From Gammaproteobacteria bacterium (lineage in GTDB: Bacteria > Pseudomonadota > Gammaproteobacteria > Tenderiales > Tenderiaceae), in the NCBI GenBank assembly GCA_027001525.1, contig JALTMR010000030.1:1-8235 (forward strand): a stretch of 8,235 bases of DNA, read 5' to 3'. Of this stretch, positions 1 through 7,166 are shown in pieces. The position numbers and the translations under genes are program-made. Position 1 is the first letter of the stretch. The number at the start of each line of letters is the position of its first letter. The notes below the pieces were generated by a model that was given only the letters and a program-made list of their open reading frames with translations, did no database searches and was not told where the DNA came from.

Positions 1-202
1 CACCGGTTGGCCCAGCTTCTTCGACCACGTGGCTGGCCATATCGACACCAAACTCGATTTCAAACTGATCTTTCCCCGCAAGGAGTACCATTGCGCCCGT
101 TGCGGGGGCCACCAGGGCCATGTATTTAACGACGGACCGGAGCCCACAGGCCAGCGTTGGTGTAATAACGGTCTGGCCCTGCGGTTTGTGCCTGAGGAGT
201 AG
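1..202 (+). CDS. msrB: Peptide-methionine (R)-S-oxide reductase MsrB, C-terminal part (5' end outside window)
   Basis: MsrB reduces the R epimer of methionine sulfoxide in proteins, usually with thioredoxin as electron donor, and so repairs oxidative damage. Only the last 66 codons are present, read from position 2 to the TAG at 200-202. The fragment begins with the family motif TGWPSF, followed by the second zinc-binding pair as CARCGGHQGHVFNDGP. The catalytic cysteine follows in the motif RWCNNG, where most family members have RYCxN. The protein ends LRFVPEE shortly after, as usual for the family. The first zinc Cys pair and the start codon lie upstream of the window. No convincing terminator follows; a 6-bp imperfect hairpin near 226-243 lacks a T-run. 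The family call is near certain; activity cannot be judged without the missing half. Confidence 0.93.
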   Translation, partial: TGWPSFFDHVAGHIDTKLDFKLIFPRKEYHCARCGGHQGHVFNDGPEPTGQRWCNNGLALRFVPEE

Positions 203-340
203 CTGAGGCCAACTTCATCGGGGCACCCGCTCGCCTGAGTGGCGTTTCAGAACCTGCTAACTACTTGAATTTAGGTCCCGCTTCATCCATTCTTTCGCGG
301 TTGATGCTTACATGTTTTCAGCATCCAGGAAGGGGTTGAT

Positions 341-859
341 ATGTTGACGTTGCTCGCAAAGCTGCTCAAGACGCTGAATGCCGGGGGGAGTCCTGTTCAG
401 GTAAGTTTGGGGTTTACCCTGGGGATGATCCTGGGGCTGACGCCGTTGTGGAGTTTGAGTAATCTGGTTTTATTGTTTGTTGTTACGGTTTTTCGTATCA
501 ATTTCACCGCATTCCTATTGGCCGCCATTGTCTTCTCCGGAGTGGCCTATCTTTTTGATCCGCTGATGGAGGGGGTTGGCTATGCTCTGCTGACGGCACC
601 TGCCCTCCAGGAGTTGTGGACGACACTCTATGGCAGCGATCTGGCGCGCCTGGCCCACTTTAATAACACTCTGGTGCTGGGTGGATTGGTGACCGGGCTG
701 CTGGCAGCATTGCCTTTTTTCCTGGTGGTTAATTTTCTGGTGAAAAAATACCGTCAACACTTGCTGGCCTGGGTGATGAAGACGAAGCTGATGAAACTGC
801 TCAAAGCGAGCAAGTTTTATCAGATCTACAGCAAGCTATCGGGTGGGGCGCTGGCATGA
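341..859 (+). CDS. TIGR03546 family membrane protein (DUF2062-like), function unknown
   Basis: This 172-residue protein looks like a small inner-membrane protein of the uncharacterised TIGR03546 family, related to DUF2062. A short amphipathic N-terminus is followed by a Gly/Pro-rich hydrophobic stretch (about residues 19-48, with GFTLGMILGLTP), a second hydrophobic segment (about 55-72), a loop (about 73-107) and a third segment (about 108-131), ending in a basic Lys-rich tail. The ATG at 341 is preceded by a strong ribosome binding site, AGGAAGGGG at 327-335, spaced by 5 nt. Its stop overlaps the next start as ATGA (856-859), so the two are translationally coupled. Family knowledge: TIGR03546 genes usually sit next to TIGR03545 genes, exactly as here. 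No biochemical function is known to me. A role in the envelope together with its partner is inference. The 203-340 gap contains no clear promoter. Confidence 0.85.
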   Translation: MLTLLAKLLKTLNAGGSPVQVSLGFTLGMILGLTPLWSLSNLVLLFVVTVFRINFTAFLLAAIVFSGVAYLFDPLMEGVGYALLTAPALQELWTTLYGSDLARLAHFNNTLVLGGLVTGLLAALPFFLVVNFLVKKYRQHLLAWVMKTKLMKLLKASKFYQIYSKLSGGALA

Positions 860-2640
860 AGAAAATAGTACGTCCCGCAGGGTTAATCGCTTTTATTGGT
901 CTCATCGCGTTGTTTGCTGCTATCTGGTTTCTGGCTGCCGGCTGGCTGATCAAGCTGGCCATCGAAGAGGGCGGAAGTGCCGCTGTGGGGGCTCGGGTGG
1001 AGCTGGATGACGCCGTACTGACCTTCTCCCCATTCGGGGTGACACTGTCAAATTTGCAAGTCACTGATCCTGATAATCCCATGCAAAACCTGGTGCAACT
1101 CGGTGTGGTGGAGGCGCGCATTGAACCTGGCAAGCTGCTTTGGGGACAGCTGATTGTGGATGAGTTGGTTGCCGAGCGGGTGCGTTTGAATACGCTACGA
1201 GCTCGTTCTGGAGCGTTAGCGGAGCCTCGCAGCGCAGCGCCCGAAGAACGCAGCCCCGAGAGCGATGGTCAGCCAGCTGATTTGGCCGCACTGAATAAAA
1301 ACCTTCCCAGTGTTGATGAAATTCTCGCACGAGAGCCGTTGGCTACCCTTGCCCTTTCTGAAGCGTTTGGGCAACGCGTTGCCTCAAGTCGGGAACAGAT
1401 TGAACAGCGCCTGGAGGCACTGCCTGATCAGGTGGCGTTACAGGCGTACCAGCAACGCGTTGACGAAATCACCGCAGGTAAAGTCACGTCACTCGATGAC
1501 TTTAAACGTCGTAAAGCGGCTCTGGATCAGCTGAAAAAAGATATTCGTCGCGATAAAGAGGCCTTGAGTGCAGCTAAAGAGGTGATCAAAAGCGCCAGAA
1601 CTGAGCTTGGCGCGGAGTTCGCTAAGTTGAAGCAGGCGCCGGCCCAGGATTTGGCGAAGATCAGAGAGAAGTACAGCTTGAGCAGCGATAACCTGGCCAA
1701 TTTTGGTGGTCTGTTTTTGGGTGAACAGGCCCAGCGCTGGATTGAAAAAGCACAGCCCTGGCTTACGCAGTTGCAACAACTGAGTCAGGCCGACGAGCAC
1801 GAGGAGCCGCCCGCACCGCCCCGAGGGGAGGGACGGGTGATCCGCTTTCCTACCCGAGAAGATCTGCCTGACCTGCTTGTTCGTCAAGCCAGGCTGGGGC
1901 TGGAGACGGGCAATGGCAATATCGTGGTAGTGCTTGCCGATGTTACCCCTCAGCCGGCAATCCTGGGTCGCCCCATGCGACTCAAGGCGGTGGGGGAGTC
2001 ATTGGCAGGTATGGAGGCACTTCGCGTCGACGGGGTATTTGACCACGTTGACCCAGAGCAGGCCTCAGACCGTCTGACCTGGGCTATCGAGGGGTGGCAG
2101 CTCCAAAATGTTGACTTGCTGGAGAGTAAAAAAATGGCCGTATCCCTGGCGCGGGCTCAGCTGACGATGAATGGCGAGGCCGATATCACCCAGGATGATC
2201 TACAGGGAAAAGTGGATTCCCGCTTTAAAAACGTCGAATGGCAGCTGGGGGGAGAGCAGGGCGCTGGCATGAAGTCCGTTCTGGCGGGGATTGACCGTTT
2301 CTCAGCGGTTGTCACGCTTGGGGGGACGCCCCTGTCGCCTGACGTTCGGATTCGCTCTGATCTGGACGAGAAGCTAAAGAGCAGCCTCTCTCGCACCGTC
2401 AAGGCGCGTCAGGCCGCTTTGGAGCAGCGACTAAAAACGCGCCTGGATGAACAGGTGACCGCAGTGGCAGGGCCTTATCGGCAGCGTTTGGCTTCCTTTA
2501 ACCAGTATCAAGGGGATATCGATCAGAAAATAGCCACTACCGAGGCGCTGCTGAAAGCACAAGTGAAAGATGCCATGGATGAGCAGCGCGAGGAGTTAAA
2601 AGATCGACTCAAAGATAAACTCAAAGGCCTGCGTTTCTAA
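856..2640 (+). CDS. TIGR03545 family protein, single-pass envelope protein with AsmA-like segments and coiled coils
   Basis: This 594-residue protein has a cytoplasmic N-terminus (KKIVRP), one transmembrane segment at about residues 8-31, and a large remainder predicted to be periplasmic. Residues about 45-115 resemble the N-terminal repeat of AsmA/DUF748 proteins: a beta-rich stretch with FSPFGVTLSNLQV and ending LIVDELVAERVRL. A polar, probably disordered patch (about 117-140) precedes a long charged helical region (about 165-270) with heptad-like Leu/Lys/Glu spacing. A Pro-rich linker (about 317-325) leads to a second beta-rich part (about 330-510) that ends with an AsmA-like GTPLSPDVRIRSDL. 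The last 80 residues are again highly charged and helical. It is the second gene of an operon with the upstream TIGR03546 gene (ATGA overlap) and has no strong ribosome binding site of its own, which fits coupling. The family is uncharacterised; envelope lipid transport or outer-membrane maintenance is only suggested by the AsmA resemblance. Confidence 0.85.
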   Translation: MKKIVRPAGLIAFIGLIALFAAIWFLAAGWLIKLAIEEGGSAAVGARVELDDAVLTFSPFGVTLSNLQVTDPDNPMQNLVQLGVVEARIEPGKLLWGQLIVDELVAERVRLNTLRARSGALAEPRSAAPEERSPESDGQPADLAALNKNLPSVDEILAREPLATLALSEAFGQRVASSREQIEQRLEALPDQVALQAYQQRVDEITAGKVTSLDDFKRRKAALDQLKKDIRRDKEALSAAKEVIKSARTELGAEFAKLKQAPAQDLAKIREKYSLSSDNLANFGGLFLGEQAQRWIEKAQPWLTQLQQLSQADEHEEPPAPPRGEGRVIRFPTREDLPDLLVRQARLGLETGNGNIVVVLADVTPQPAILGRPMRLKAVGESLAGMEALRVDGVFDHVDPEQASDRLTWAIEGWQLQNVDLLESKKMAVSLARAQLTMNGEADITQDDLQGKVDSRFKNVEWQLGGEQGAGMKSVLAGIDRFSAVVTLGGTPLSPDVRIRSDLDEKLKSSLSRTVKARQAALEQRLKTRLDEQVTAVAGPYRQRLASFNQYQGDIDQKIATTEALLKAQVKDAMDEQREELKDRLKDKLKGLRF

Positions 2641-3416
2641 GGACCGACCTGCCGCACTCGTTCGTACAGACAAACCGCAGCGGCGGCAGCGACATTCAGC
2701 GATTCCACCTTCCCCGGCATGGGGATTCTGATGCGGTGGCTTGCCTGGGCAGCGAGTGCCGCGCCCAACCCTGCGCCTTCGTTGCCAAATAAAAAGGCAA
2801 GTTTACCGCTCAAATCAAGATCGTAGAGCGAGTGCTCTGCACCGAGGGTAGTGGCTATCACCATGGGAAAGTGAGCACAGACCTCTTCAAGTTCCTCTCT
2901 TTCATAAATGGGCATAACGAAGTGGGCGCCCATGGCCGCTCGTAACGCTTTGGGTGACCAGGCCTCCGTACACCCCCTGGACAAATAGACGGCATCTGCC
3001 CCGGCCGCAGCTGCTGTGCGGAGGATGCTGCCCAGGTTTCCCGGATCCTGGATGTTCTCAAGCAGCACTGCACACCGCGCCTCTACAGGCGGCTGGGACG
3101 GCGGAGAGTAGAGCGTGAGGATGCCTGTCGGCGTGTCAACTGGGGAGAGGGCATCAAAAAGCGCCGGGGTCAGAACAACTTTTTCAACCTTGGGAAAAAC
3201 AGCCAGACCGCGTTGAATCTCATCGTCCTGCTCACTCCCGTCACGCAAGATAAACAGGAGAGGGGAACCTTTTATCTGTGCCAATGCGTGTAGTAGATGC
3301 GCGCCGTCCAACAGCGTTTGACCGCTCTTGCGCCGCTCGCGAGGGCTATGAGCCAACTTCCTCAACTGTTTGTAGCGAGGGTTATCGGTTGAGGTGATGT
3401 GTTTGTAATTTGTCAC
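2637..3416 (-). CDS. TrmH/SpoU-family RNA 2'-O-ribose methyltransferase
   Basis: The 259-residue protein has the layout of SpoU (SPOUT) methyltransferases, which transfer a methyl group from S-adenosylmethionine to a ribose 2'-OH in rRNA or tRNA. Residues about 5-100 form the substrate-binding (MRM3-like, L30e fold) domain, starting ITSTDNPRYKQLRKL. The catalytic SPOUT domain carries all three motifs: motif 1 with N121, DPGNLGS (124-130) and R133; motif 2 GNEGAG (211-216); and motif 3 IPM...VESLNV (231-242), forming the knotted SAM site. It is not obviously RlmB or TrmH themselves; the exact target nucleotide cannot be told. The start is GTG at 3416 with no good Shine-Dalgarno sequence, and no better in-frame start is nearby, so the start is less certain than the function. 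The stop (TAG) overlaps the TAA of the convergent TIGR03545 gene by 4 bp, leaving no room for a terminator between them. Confidence 0.93.
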   Translation of the reverse strand: MTNYKHITSTDNPRYKQLRKLAHSPRERRKSGQTLLDGAHLLHALAQIKGSPLLFILRDGSEQDDEIQRGLAVFPKVEKVVLTPALFDALSPVDTPTGILTLYSPPSQPPVEARCAVLLENIQDPGNLGSILRTAAAAGADAVYLSRGCTEAWSPKALRAAMGAHFVMPIYEREELEEVCAHFPMVIATTLGAEHSLYDLDLSGKLAFLFGNEGAGLGAALAAQASHRIRIPMPGKVESLNVAAAAAVCLYERVRQVGP

Positions 3417-3448
3417 GGTCTGACACCCGGGGGAGATAATGGCAGAGG

Positions 3449-3454
3449 ATTATA
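3449..3454 (-). promoter_or_regulatory. Likely -10 element of the methyltransferase gene promoter
   Basis: On the minus strand this hexamer reads TATAAT, a perfect sigma70 -10 box. A start near 3442 would give a leader of about 25 nt before the GTG at 3416. No good -35 box stands at 16-18 bp upstream, so this is a tentative call based on one element and its position. Confidence 0.4.
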
Positions 3455-3497
3455 ACGGCAAGGGGAGGGAAGTCTTAGCGGAAAGCACCGCCGGGCA

Positions 3498-3506
3498 TGC
3501 TAGAAT
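3498..3506 (+). promoter_or_regulatory. Likely extended -10 promoter of the glrK-qseG-glrR operon
   Basis: The plus strand reads TGCTAGAAT, an extended -10 element (TGN plus a 5/6 match to TATAAT). The start of transcription would be near 3513, about 80 nt before the preferred GTG start of glrK. There is no recognisable -35 box, which extended -10 promoters often do without. It lies about 45 bp from the opposing TATAAT, so the two divergent units share one control region. Confidence 0.45.
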
Positions 3507-3595
3507 TGCCTACCTTTTTAGGCGGTTTTGTGGGCCATTAACTTTTCGCTTTGTGGAAAGGGCTACGCAATTTGGAACGGATTTCGTCAGGCCCT

Positions 3596-5044
3596 GTGAA
3601 ATTACTCAAAATAAAGTCCATTTCCCATCTGATTATTGCCGGGTTTTTGCTGGTGGCCATGCCGTTGGTTGTAGTGCTTGTGCAAGTGGGGATTTCAGTT
3701 GAACAGCTCTCTCGCCAGAGTGAGCGTGCCGTGCTGCAAGCGGTGGACGCAACCCGCTATAGCCGGATGTTGGTGGAACATGCTACGGCGATGGAGCGAA
3801 ATGCGCGGCAGTTCCACGTACTGGGTGATTTTGATCTCTATCAGGCCTATCGTGACAACCACCTCAAATTTCTCGAAGCAATGACCAAGCTGGCCGAGCT
3901 GGCGTTGGTGCCGACACAACGGGTTCTCCTTGAACAGCTAAAGAGCCAGGAGCAGCACGTAAACGAGTATCTCCACGACCCCAACCAGTTCAAGGCCGCA
4001 CCAGTACTGGAAGAGCAGTTTGCCCAGTTGTCAGCGAAGACCAGCAGCTTGATGGAGCACAACAATCAGCTGATTGATAACGAGGTCTCCCGCACTCGTG
4101 CTGTCGCTGTTGAGATGCAGCAGACATTTTTCTGGCAGGCCATCGCCTTTTTACCTTTGGTGATCGCCTTTGCCGTCTTTTTTATTCTGACGATCACCCG
4201 TTTAATGCGGGATATGGACACCGCCATTCGACGGCTGGGCGATGGTGATCTCACATGCCCCATCGCACTCAAAGGCCCCCAGGATTTTGAAGCGCTGGGG
4301 GAGCGCCTGGACTGGTTGCGAATACGCCTGTCAGAGGTTGAAGCCCACAAACTGAAATTTTTACGCCACATCTCTCACGAGCTCAAAACGCCACTGACCA
4401 ATATCCGCGAAGGGTCCGAGCTTCTGACCGAGGAGCTGATTGGAAAGCTCAACGATAATCAGAAAGAAATTGCGGCCATTCTCACCGATAATAGCTTGCA
4501 GTTGCAGCGCCTGATTGAAGACCTGCTGCGCTTTGGCGGGGCAAAGGGCCAGGCTGATCCATTAAAGCCGAGCCTGTTCTGCCTTGACGATGTAGTGGAA
4601 GAAGTTCTTAATAAACACAAGCTTGCATTGATATCCAAGAAAATATCTATTGATAAAACATTTAAGTCTCCCCATCTGACGGCTGATCGGGAGAAGATAA
4701 GCGTTGTCGTCGACAACCTGATATCAAACGCATGTAAATATTCCCCCATCGGGGGCTGTATTCGTGTGGCAACGGTGAATTCGCCCAACTTCGTCATGTT
4801 AGGTGTGACGGACGATGGCCCCGGGATTCCTGCTGAGGAACGGGGGAGGATATTTGAGGCATTTTATCAGGCCAAGGGCGATTACATTAGTCACGTAAAG
4901 GGGACGGGGCTGGGTTTATCCATAGTTAAGGAGTACGTGGATGCGCATAACGGATCGGTGGAGGTCGTTGAAGGTAAATCTGGAGGAGCCTATTTCATTA
5001 TCAAGCTGCCTCACAGTCAGGAAACAGGGGAGGTGCCGGAATGA
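3596..5044 (+). CDS. glrK: Sensor histidine kinase GlrK (QseE)
   Basis: Membrane histidine kinase of the GlrK/GlrR two-component system. From the GTG at 3596 it has 482 residues: transmembrane segment about 9-31, a helical periplasmic sensor domain about 32-177, a second transmembrane segment about 178-202, a HAMP-like linker (RLGDGDL), the dimerisation domain with FLRHISHELKTPLTNIREG and phospho-acceptor His261, then the ATPase domain with N box (D373-N378), G1 box DDGPG (406-410) and G2 box GTGLGL (436-441). The H-box region closely resembles that of E. coli GlrK/QseE, and the gene order glrK-qseG-glrR confirms the call. The reading frame is open from a TTG at 3551 (15 codons longer), but GTG 3596 gives the expected short cytoplasmic tail KLLKIKS directly before the first membrane segment. 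Both starts have weak ribosome binding sites. The stop overlaps the qseG start as ATGA. Confidence 0.88.
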   Translation: MKLLKIKSISHLIIAGFLLVAMPLVVVLVQVGISVEQLSRQSERAVLQAVDATRYSRMLVEHATAMERNARQFHVLGDFDLYQAYRDNHLKFLEAMTKLAELALVPTQRVLLEQLKSQEQHVNEYLHDPNQFKAAPVLEEQFAQLSAKTSSLMEHNNQLIDNEVSRTRAVAVEMQQTFFWQAIAFLPLVIAFAVFFILTITRLMRDMDTAIRRLGDGDLTCPIALKGPQDFEALGERLDWLRIRLSEVEAHKLKFLRHISHELKTPLTNIREGSELLTEELIGKLNDNQKEIAAILTDNSLQLQRLIEDLLRFGGAKGQADPLKPSLFCLDDVVEEVLNKHKLALISKKISIDKTFKSPHLTADREKISVVVDNLISNACKYSPIGGCIRVATVNSPNFVMLGVTDDGPGIPAEERGRIFEAFYQAKGDYISHVKGTGLGLSIVKEYVDAHNGSVEVVEGKSGGAYFIIKLPHSQETGEVPE

Positions 5045-5631
5045 ATAGCATGAAAATCGCCGCGCTTCTGGTGGCCGGGCTCAGCATCGCGGGGTGTACG
5101 AGCAACCCGTGGGTGGATCCGTTCAAGAAAGAGCGTGCAGCGTCTCAGACCAGTGGCGAGGCGGCCAGTACGGCGGTCAAGGTGGCGGCTTATCCGGTCA
5201 AGCGGAGCGATCTCAACTGGGAAGGCGTGATGAGCAGCGTCGCCGGGGGTTCAACGGCTCGCCAAAAGGCGGTTGTCGCCTATTTGGAACAAAAACTGGC
5301 AACCAGGGAAACAGCAGATATCAAGCTGCGCCTCGCTTTTATGTTAGGATTTTCCTCAGATGGCATGCGTGATCAGGTCAAGGCCCTGAGTTTATACAAA
5401 CAATTGTCCGACGAAGAGCGTGAGCAGCTCTCCACCAAAATGTTGCCGGCACTGGCTGTGGTCATGTTAACCGAGCTGCAGCTGAAGCGAGGGCAGATTT
5501 GGTGGCTGAAAAAAGATAAAGAAAAATTGCTCGCGGAGAAAGCAGAGCGCGAAGCGCATATTAAAAGGCTGGAAGATAAACTCAAAGCGATCAGATCCAT
5601 CGAAGAGAGCATCCACCAGCGCAACCGTTAG
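5041..5631 (+). CDS. qseG: QseG-like outer-membrane lipoprotein
   Basis: This 196-residue protein begins with a lipoprotein signal peptide: MNSMK, a hydrophobic core and the lipobox IAGC with the lipidated Cys at residue 19. Residue +2 is Thr, not Asp, so sorting to the outer membrane is expected. The mature part is hydrophilic and mostly helical; residues about 155-190 are a strongly charged helix (KDKEKLLAEKAEREAHIKRL) likely to form a coiled coil. The ATG overlaps the glrK stop by 4 nt and is preceded by AGGGGAGG at 5026-5033, 7 nt away; the ATG at 5050 is a possible alternative. In Enterobacteria QseG is an outer-membrane lipoprotein that stimulates GlrK/QseE. The assignment here rests on position between glrK and glrR, the lipobox and size rather than on strong residue matches, since QseG proteins are poorly conserved. 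Confidence 0.75.
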   Translation: MNSMKIAALLVAGLSIAGCTSNPWVDPFKKERAASQTSGEAASTAVKVAAYPVKRSDLNWEGVMSSVAGGSTARQKAVVAYLEQKLATRETADIKLRLAFMLGFSSDGMRDQVKALSLYKQLSDEEREQLSTKMLPALAVVMLTELQLKRGQIWWLKKDKEKLLAEKAEREAHIKRLEDKLKAIRSIEESIHQRNR

Positions 5632-5655
5632 GTATTTCAAGGAGTAGGCAAAGGT

Positions 5656-7008
5656 ATGGCGTCTCAGCAAAAGGTGTTACTGGTTGATGACGATCACGGG
5701 TTGTTGCGTCTGTTGTCGATGCGTCTGCAGACGGCAGGCTATGAAGTAGCGTGTTCCACCAGTGGTGAAGAGGCGCTGTCACGCCTGCCACTGTTTCGTC
5801 CCGGTGTGGTCATTACCGACCTGCGTATGGAGGGAATGGACGGCTTGGCGCTGTTCAAAGCCATACACGACCAGGCGCCGACACTCCCTGTCATCATGCT
5901 GACAGCTCATGGCACCATCCCCGATGCAGTGGAAGCGACAGCCGAAGGAATTTTCAGCTTTCTGACCAAGCCGTTCGATGCCAAGGAGTTGTTGCAGAAG
6001 CTGGGGGATGCGTTTGAACTGGCTGGTGGTGAAGGAGGAACGGAAGAGCCTTCCTCCGAGAAGTGGCGTAGCGAAATCATTACTCGTAGTCCGGTGATGG
6101 AAGAGCTGCTGAACCAGGCGCGCCTGATTGCCGAAAGCGAAGTCAGCGTCTTCGTGCAGGGGGAGAGTGGCAGCGGCAAAGAGCTGTTGGCCCAGGCCAT
6201 CCACCAGGCCAGCCCCAGAAGTAAAATGCCTTTTATTGCGGTGAACTGTAGCGCCATTCCCGAGCAGTTGCTGGAGTCTGAGCTCTTTGGGCACAAAAAG
6301 GGGGCGTTTACCGGAGCCACATCGGACCATAATGGGCTTTTCAGGGCAGCCGATGGTGGCACACTGTTTCTCGATGAAATCGGCGACATGCCCATGCCTT
6401 TCCAGGCCAAATTGTTACGTGTGTTGCAGGAAAAGGTTATCCGTCCGGTGGGCTCGACGCAGACCATTCCCGTGGATGTCCGCCTGGTTTCCGCAACCCA
6501 CCGGGATCTGCACACGGCAGTTGAAGAAAAGGAGTTTCGGGGAGATCTCTATTATCGCCTGAACGTGGTGACATTGGAGGTGCCTTCGTTGGCGGAGCGA
6601 CGTGAAGATATCCCCCTGCTGGTGAACCATTTTCTGGATAAGCTGTGCAGCGAAGGTAAACGTAAAGAGCGGCGCTTTTCCCAAGAGGCGATGCAATTAC
6701 TGATTACGGCCCCCTGGCCTGGCAACGTCCGCCATTTGTACAACGTGGTGGAGCAGGTGGTCGTGCTGTCAACCACACGTCTGATCCCTCCCTCATTGGT
6801 GCAGCGTGCTCTGCGCAATCAGCCCAATGATCTTCTCTCTTTTGCCGATGCGAGAGGGCGCTTTGAAAGAGACTATCTGGCTCAGGTGTTGAGGATGACC
6901 AGTGGTAACGTCACCCAGGCCGCTCGCATTGCAGGTCGCAACCGAACAGAGTTTTACAAGTTGTTAAACAAACACCAGATCACACCTTCATTGTTTAAAT
7001 CATCTTAA
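5656..7008 (+). CDS. glrR: Sigma54-dependent response regulator GlrR (QseF)
   Basis: A 450-residue NtrC-type activator. The receiver domain (about 5-120) has the acidic pocket D11-D13, phospho-acceptor D55 in ITDLRM, T83 and K105. The AAA+ domain (about 140-375) has Walker A GESGSGKE (169-176), an intact sigma54-contacting GAFTGA loop (216-221) and Walker B TLFLDE (236-241), so it should be a true sigma54 activator. The C-terminus carries a Fis-type helix-turn-helix, with GNVTQAARIAGRNRTEFYKL almost identical to E. coli GlrR; the stretch IPDAVEAT...FSFLTKP in the receiver also matches GlrR well. The start ATG has AAGGAG at 5639-5644, 11 nt upstream, and lies 24 bp after qseG. Phosphorylated GlrR binds TGTC-N10-GACA sites and in E. 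coli activates glmY and rpoE. No terminator directly follows; the first strong one is 285 bp downstream, behind the proposed sRNA. Confidence 0.95.
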   Translation: MASQQKVLLVDDDHGLLRLLSMRLQTAGYEVACSTSGEEALSRLPLFRPGVVITDLRMEGMDGLALFKAIHDQAPTLPVIMLTAHGTIPDAVEATAEGIFSFLTKPFDAKELLQKLGDAFELAGGEGGTEEPSSEKWRSEIITRSPVMEELLNQARLIAESEVSVFVQGESGSGKELLAQAIHQASPRSKMPFIAVNCSAIPEQLLESELFGHKKGAFTGATSDHNGLFRAADGGTLFLDEIGDMPMPFQAKLLRVLQEKVIRPVGSTQTIPVDVRLVSATHRDLHTAVEEKEFRGDLYYRLNVVTLEVPSLAERREDIPLLVNHFLDKLCSEGKRKERRFSQEAMQLLITAPWPGNVRHLYNVVEQVVVLSTTRLIPPSLVQRALRNQPNDLLSFADARGRFERDYLAQVLRMTSGNVTQAARIAGRNRTEFYKLLNKHQITPSLFKSS

Positions 7009-7010
7009 CT

Positions 7011-7028
7011 CGTCTCTCCGGGGGGACA
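7011..7028. promoter_or_regulatory. Candidate GlrR operator (CGTC-N10-GACA)
   Basis: Seven of the eight defined bases of the palindromic GlrR consensus TGTC-N10-GACA are present at the exact spacing: CGTC at 7011-7014 and GACA at 7025-7028. The site begins 3 bp after the glrR stop codon and lies about 174 bp upstream of the proposed start at 7194, a normal distance for an enhancer-type site of a sigma54 activator. One site only, and the consensus is from E. coli, so moderate to low confidence. Confidence 0.4.
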
Positions 7029-7048
7029 GTTGTTTCTCTTTTAAAAAC

Positions 7049-7066
7049 AAGGTATTACGATACCTT
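7049..7066. repeat. Perfect inverted repeat, 7-bp arms around TACG
   Basis: AAGGTAT (7049-7055) and ATACCTT (7060-7066) are exact reverse complements around TACG. As RNA this would be a 7-bp stem closed by a UNCG-type tetraloop (UACG). No T-run follows on the plus strand, so it is a poor terminator for glrR. On the minus strand it is followed by GTTTTT and could be a weak back-up terminator for leftward transcripts. It could equally be a protein-binding palindrome upstream of the promoter at 7167. Confidence 0.6.
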
Positions 7067-7097
7067 ATTGGAATGGTGTTGTCATAAGCCGACGTAT

Positions 7098-7126
7098 TTT
7101 CTGTTTCTGTTGATATAAAACAGAAA
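7098..7126. repeat. Perfect inverted repeat, 9-bp arms, AT-rich
   Basis: TTTCTGTTT (7098-7106) and AAACAGAAA (7118-7126) are exact reverse complements separated by 11 bp. The left arm is partly duplicated (TTTCTGTT again at 7104-7111), giving an alternative 8-bp stem with a 7-nt loop. No T-run follows on the plus strand. The position, about 70-95 bp before the proposed start at 7194, fits a binding site for a regulator or DNA-bending protein; which one is unknown. Confidence 0.55.
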
Positions 7127-7166
7127 GGCCGGTCTTAACCTTATGATTTACAAAGAATAATTATAG

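Noticed and set aside
226..243. Hairpin after msrB (CGCTC/GAGTG) as a terminator
   Set aside because: Only about 6 bp with a wobble pair and no following T-run.
3551..3595. TTG at 3551 as the glrK start
   Set aside because: It adds 15 residues (WKGLRNLERISSGP) with no role before the first membrane segment and has no ribosome binding site; GTG at 3596 is preferred, although its site is also weak.
3439..3702. Plus-strand ORF of 87 codons between the methyltransferase and glrK
   Set aside because: It overlaps the glrK start in another frame, has no recognisable domain, and covers both divergent promoter elements.
5779..6515. Long minus-strand open frames of about 180-200 codons inside glrR
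   Set aside because: Antisense shadows of the strongly coding glrR frame; the translations are low in recognisable motifs and no start signals were found.
7049..7066. Inverted repeat as the glrR terminator
   Set aside because: No T-run on the plus strand; the next strong terminator is at 7294-7322.
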